A stretch of 64,000 bases of DNA. Source: Cellulomonas sp. S1-8 (GTDB lineage: Bacteria > Actinomycetota > Actinomycetes > Actinomycetales > Cellulomonadaceae). Both the position numbers and the translations under genes were made by a program. Positions 62,403-64,000 of this stretch are shown here, piece by piece; position 1 is the first letter of the stretch; the number at the start of each line of letters is the position of its first letter. The notes under the pieces are model-generated. The model saw only the letters and a list, made by a program, of their open reading frames with translations. It did no database searches and was not told the DNA's origin. The stretch spans positions 1,426,001-1,490,000 of the forward strand of contig NZ_CP110806.1 of the NCBI RefSeq assembly GCF_026184235.1. Reading direction: 5' to 3'.

Positions 62403-63500
62403 TCAGGCCTCCGGTCGGGTCGCGAGGGCGGTCAGCGGGACGAGCGGCGGGACGTCGCACGTGCTGGCGACCTCCAGCCTCGCGCCCGCGTCGGCGGCGC
62501 GCAGCACGGTCTCCATCGTGTCGAGCACGTGCAGCGCGACGCCCGCGGACGCGCGCGTGGTGCGGCGGTCGGCGCTGCGGGCCGCGTCGACGAGCCCGGC
62601 GCCGCGACCGGCGCCGACGTAGCCGGCCGACGGGGGCAACGTGCGCCACTCGTCGCCGCGCGCGTGGACGCGCACGTCGCCCTCGAACCGGTTGGGGTCG
62701 GGGACCAGCAGGGACCCCTCCTCGCCGTGGATCTCGAGCGGGCGGGCGAGGGAGGCGGGCGCGTCGAAGCTCATGAGGAGCGTCGTGACGGCGCCGGACG
62801 CGTGCTCGACGAGCGCGGTGACGTGCGTCGCGACGTCGACGGGCACGCGCTCCCCGGAGCGTGGTCCCTGGCCGATCGTGCGGTGGGCGCGCGGTCGCGT
62901 CGCGACGCCCTGCACGGCCGTCACCGGACCGAGCAGGTGCACGAGCGCCGTCAGGTAGTACGGGCCCATGTCGAGCAGCGGACCGCCGCCGGGGGCGTAG
63001 TAGAAGTCGGGGTGCGGGTGCCAGGCCTCGTGCCCGCCGGACGCCATCGTGGCGGTCGCGGCGACCGGCCGGCCGATGGCCCCGGACTCGACCGCCGCGC
63101 GGGCCGTCTGGACGCCCGTGCCGAGCACGGTGTCCGGCGCACCGCCGACCGCGACCCCTGCCGCCGCCGCGGCGTCGAGGACGCGGTGCGCCTGCTCGAC
63201 CGTCGCGCACAGCGGCTTCTCGTTGTAGACCGACCGGCCGTGCGCGACGGCCGCCAGGGCGACCTCCTCGTGCGCGGCGGGCGTCGTGAGGTCGAGCACC
63301 CACTCCAGGCCGTCGAGCGCCAGGAGGTCCGGCAGGTCGACGGCGCGCACGCCGTGGCGGGCGGCGGTCGCGTCGGCGCGGGCGCGGTCCAGGTCGGCGA
63401 CGGCGACGATCTCGAGGTCGGGTGCGCCCGCGGCCGTCGTCAGGTAGGCCTCGGAGATGACGCCGCACCCGACGACGCCCACCCTCAGCGGCTCGCCCAC
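62403..63500 (-). CDS. Gfo/Idh/MocA-family oxidoreductase (2)
   Basis: 365 aa from GTG 63500, overlapping the ThuA-like gene by 16 bases. Rossmann G-V-V-G-C-G-V-I-S-E-A-Y, N-E-K-P-L-C, and M-G-P-Y-Y-L-T-A-L-V. C-terminal substrate domain with L-L-M-S-F-D-A-P-A. Related to but clearly different from the neighbouring paralogue, suggesting consecutive or forward-and-back redox steps as in sugar epimerisation. Confidence 0.9.
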   Translation of the reverse strand: MGEPLRVGVVGCGVISEAYLTTAAGAPDLEIVAVADLDRARADATAARHGVRAVDLPDLLALDGLEWVLDLTTPAAHEEVALAAVAHGRSVYNEKPLCATVEQAHRVLDAAAAAGVAVGGAPDTVLGTGVQTARAAVESGAIGRPVAATATMASGGHEAWHPHPDFYYAPGGGPLLDMGPYYLTALVHLLGPVTAVQGVATRPRAHRTIGQGPRSGERVPVDVATHVTALVEHASGAVTTLLMSFDAPASLARPLEIHGEEGSLLVPDPNRFEGDVRVHARGDEWRTLPPSAGYVGAGRGAGLVDAARSADRRTTRASAGVALHVLDTMETVLRAADAGARLEVASTCDVPPLVPLTALATRPEA

Positions 63501-64000
63501 ACCATGCTCCGCTCGATCATCGTGCGGACGCTGGGGTGCTCGAGCACGTCCAGGCTGTGGCCGGGCGTGACCACGCAGATGCGTCCCGCGCCCCACTGGC
63601 GCGTCCACACGGCGGGGCACGTCAGCGGCCGGTGCCACGGGTGCCACGGGGGTGCGGGGTGGGTCGTGGTGGCCAGGACGTCGCACAGGCCGTCGGTCAG
63701 CACCCAGTACTGCTCGGTGGTGAGCTCGAACGACGCGATGCCGGCGGTGACGGGGTGCTCCGCGGCCTCCGGGAGCATGTCGACCGTGTAGGGCAGGTAG
63801 TTGTCGGACTGGTCGCCGTGGACGTCGTCCGGGTGCTTGGACGGGTGGGTGGCGAACTGCCCGCCGACGAGCTGCAGGTAGTCGGAGCTGGCGCGGAACG
63901 AGTCGGCGATCCCGCCGTGCCAGCCGACCAGGCCGGTGCCGGCCCGCACGGCGTCGCGCAGCCCGGCGACGGCCGCGCCGGAGGCCTCGCCCATCGTGTA
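63485..64000 (-). CDS. ThuA-like domain protein, C-terminal part
   Basis: About 171 residues; the frame is open through the right edge (codons Y-T before M-G-E-A). Glutamine-amidotransferase-like ThuA fold: G-L-V-G-W-H-G-G-I-A-D-S-F-R, then G-G-Q-F-A-T-H-P, and H-P-V-T-A-G-I-A-S-F. ThuA proteins occur in trehalose/disaccharide 3-keto-derivative use, usually beside Gfo/Idh/MocA oxidoreductases, as here. The N-terminus lies outside the window. Confidence 0.85.
   Translation of the reverse strand, partial: YTMGEASGAAVAGLRDAVRAGTGLVGWHGGIADSFRASSDYLQLVGGQFATHPSKHPDDVHGDQSDNYLPYTVDMLPEAAEHPVTAGIASFELTTEQYWVLTDGLCDVLATTTHPAPPWHPWHRPLTCPAVWTRQWGAGRICVVTPGHSLDVLEHPSVRTMIERSMVWASR

Overview
The window is very GC-rich and densely coding, with short intergenic gaps, many GTG starts and 4-base stop/start overlaps. 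Gene content (FN3-bearing secreted proteins, a beta-helix adhesin-like protein, GH13 glucosidase, WXG100/EccC-type secretion genes, leaderless-type promoters) points to an actinobacterium. Cellulomonas or a close relative is my best guess from gene style, not from a database match.

Layout. 1-0.5 kb: 3' end of ilvD. 0.7-2.4 kb: secreted beta-helix protein. 2.5-7.2 kb: four overlapping genes (PaaK-like adenylate-forming enzyme, unknown protein, GNAT-like protein, Acg-type nitroreductase). 7.3-27.7 kb: a type VII secretion-like locus (FHA protein, two WXG100 proteins, a Gly-rich WXG-type protein, a 1456-aa FtsK/EccC ATPase). It is fused without a break to a fn3-fn3-moxR-DUF58-transglutaminase-like string plus a convergent Ser/Thr kinase and a WXG-type effector candidate, resembling the bifidobacterial PFNA cluster. 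27.9-32.3 kb: GH13 glucosidase, flavin-fold protein, ABC exporter. 32.3-36.6 kb: lipoprotein and a phenolic-lipid cluster (type III PKS, ICMT-type methyltransferase, FAD hydroxylase, divergent UbiA prenyltransferase), laid out like srsABC.

36.7-46.3 kb is the branched-chain amino acid block: leader peptide and attenuator, ilvB, ilvN, ilvC, an ASCH gene, leuB, ilvE, a membrane protein, then a second leader peptide and attenuator before cimA. Together with ilvD this gives nearly the whole Ile/Val route, 2-oxobutyrate coming from citramalate. 46.3-61.2 kb holds single housekeeping or accessory genes: lipoate ligase, DUF202 pair (one frameshifted), YggS, YqgE, an S8 protease with FN3 domains, YccF, YbaK, a VIT1-type transporter behind two DtxR/IdeR-like boxes, a Ski2-like helicase, a phosphotransferase, an acyl-CoA ligase, a Phd-VapC pair and RNase HI. 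61.2-64 kb: two Gfo/Idh/MocA oxidoreductases and a truncated ThuA-like gene.

Four signals run through the window. (i) Many genes show a TANNNT-like hexamer exactly six bases before ATG/GTG, i.e. predicted leaderless mRNAs. (ii) A 23-bp sequence is shared exactly between promoters of two WXG-type genes 19 kb apart. (iii) A 19-bp repeat family forms hairpins after ilvC and a tandem/inverted cluster after the helicase gene. (iv) Both amino-acid operons carry tiny Ile/Leu/Val-rich leader peptides ahead of terminators. No rRNA, tRNA, CRISPR array or insertion sequence was seen.
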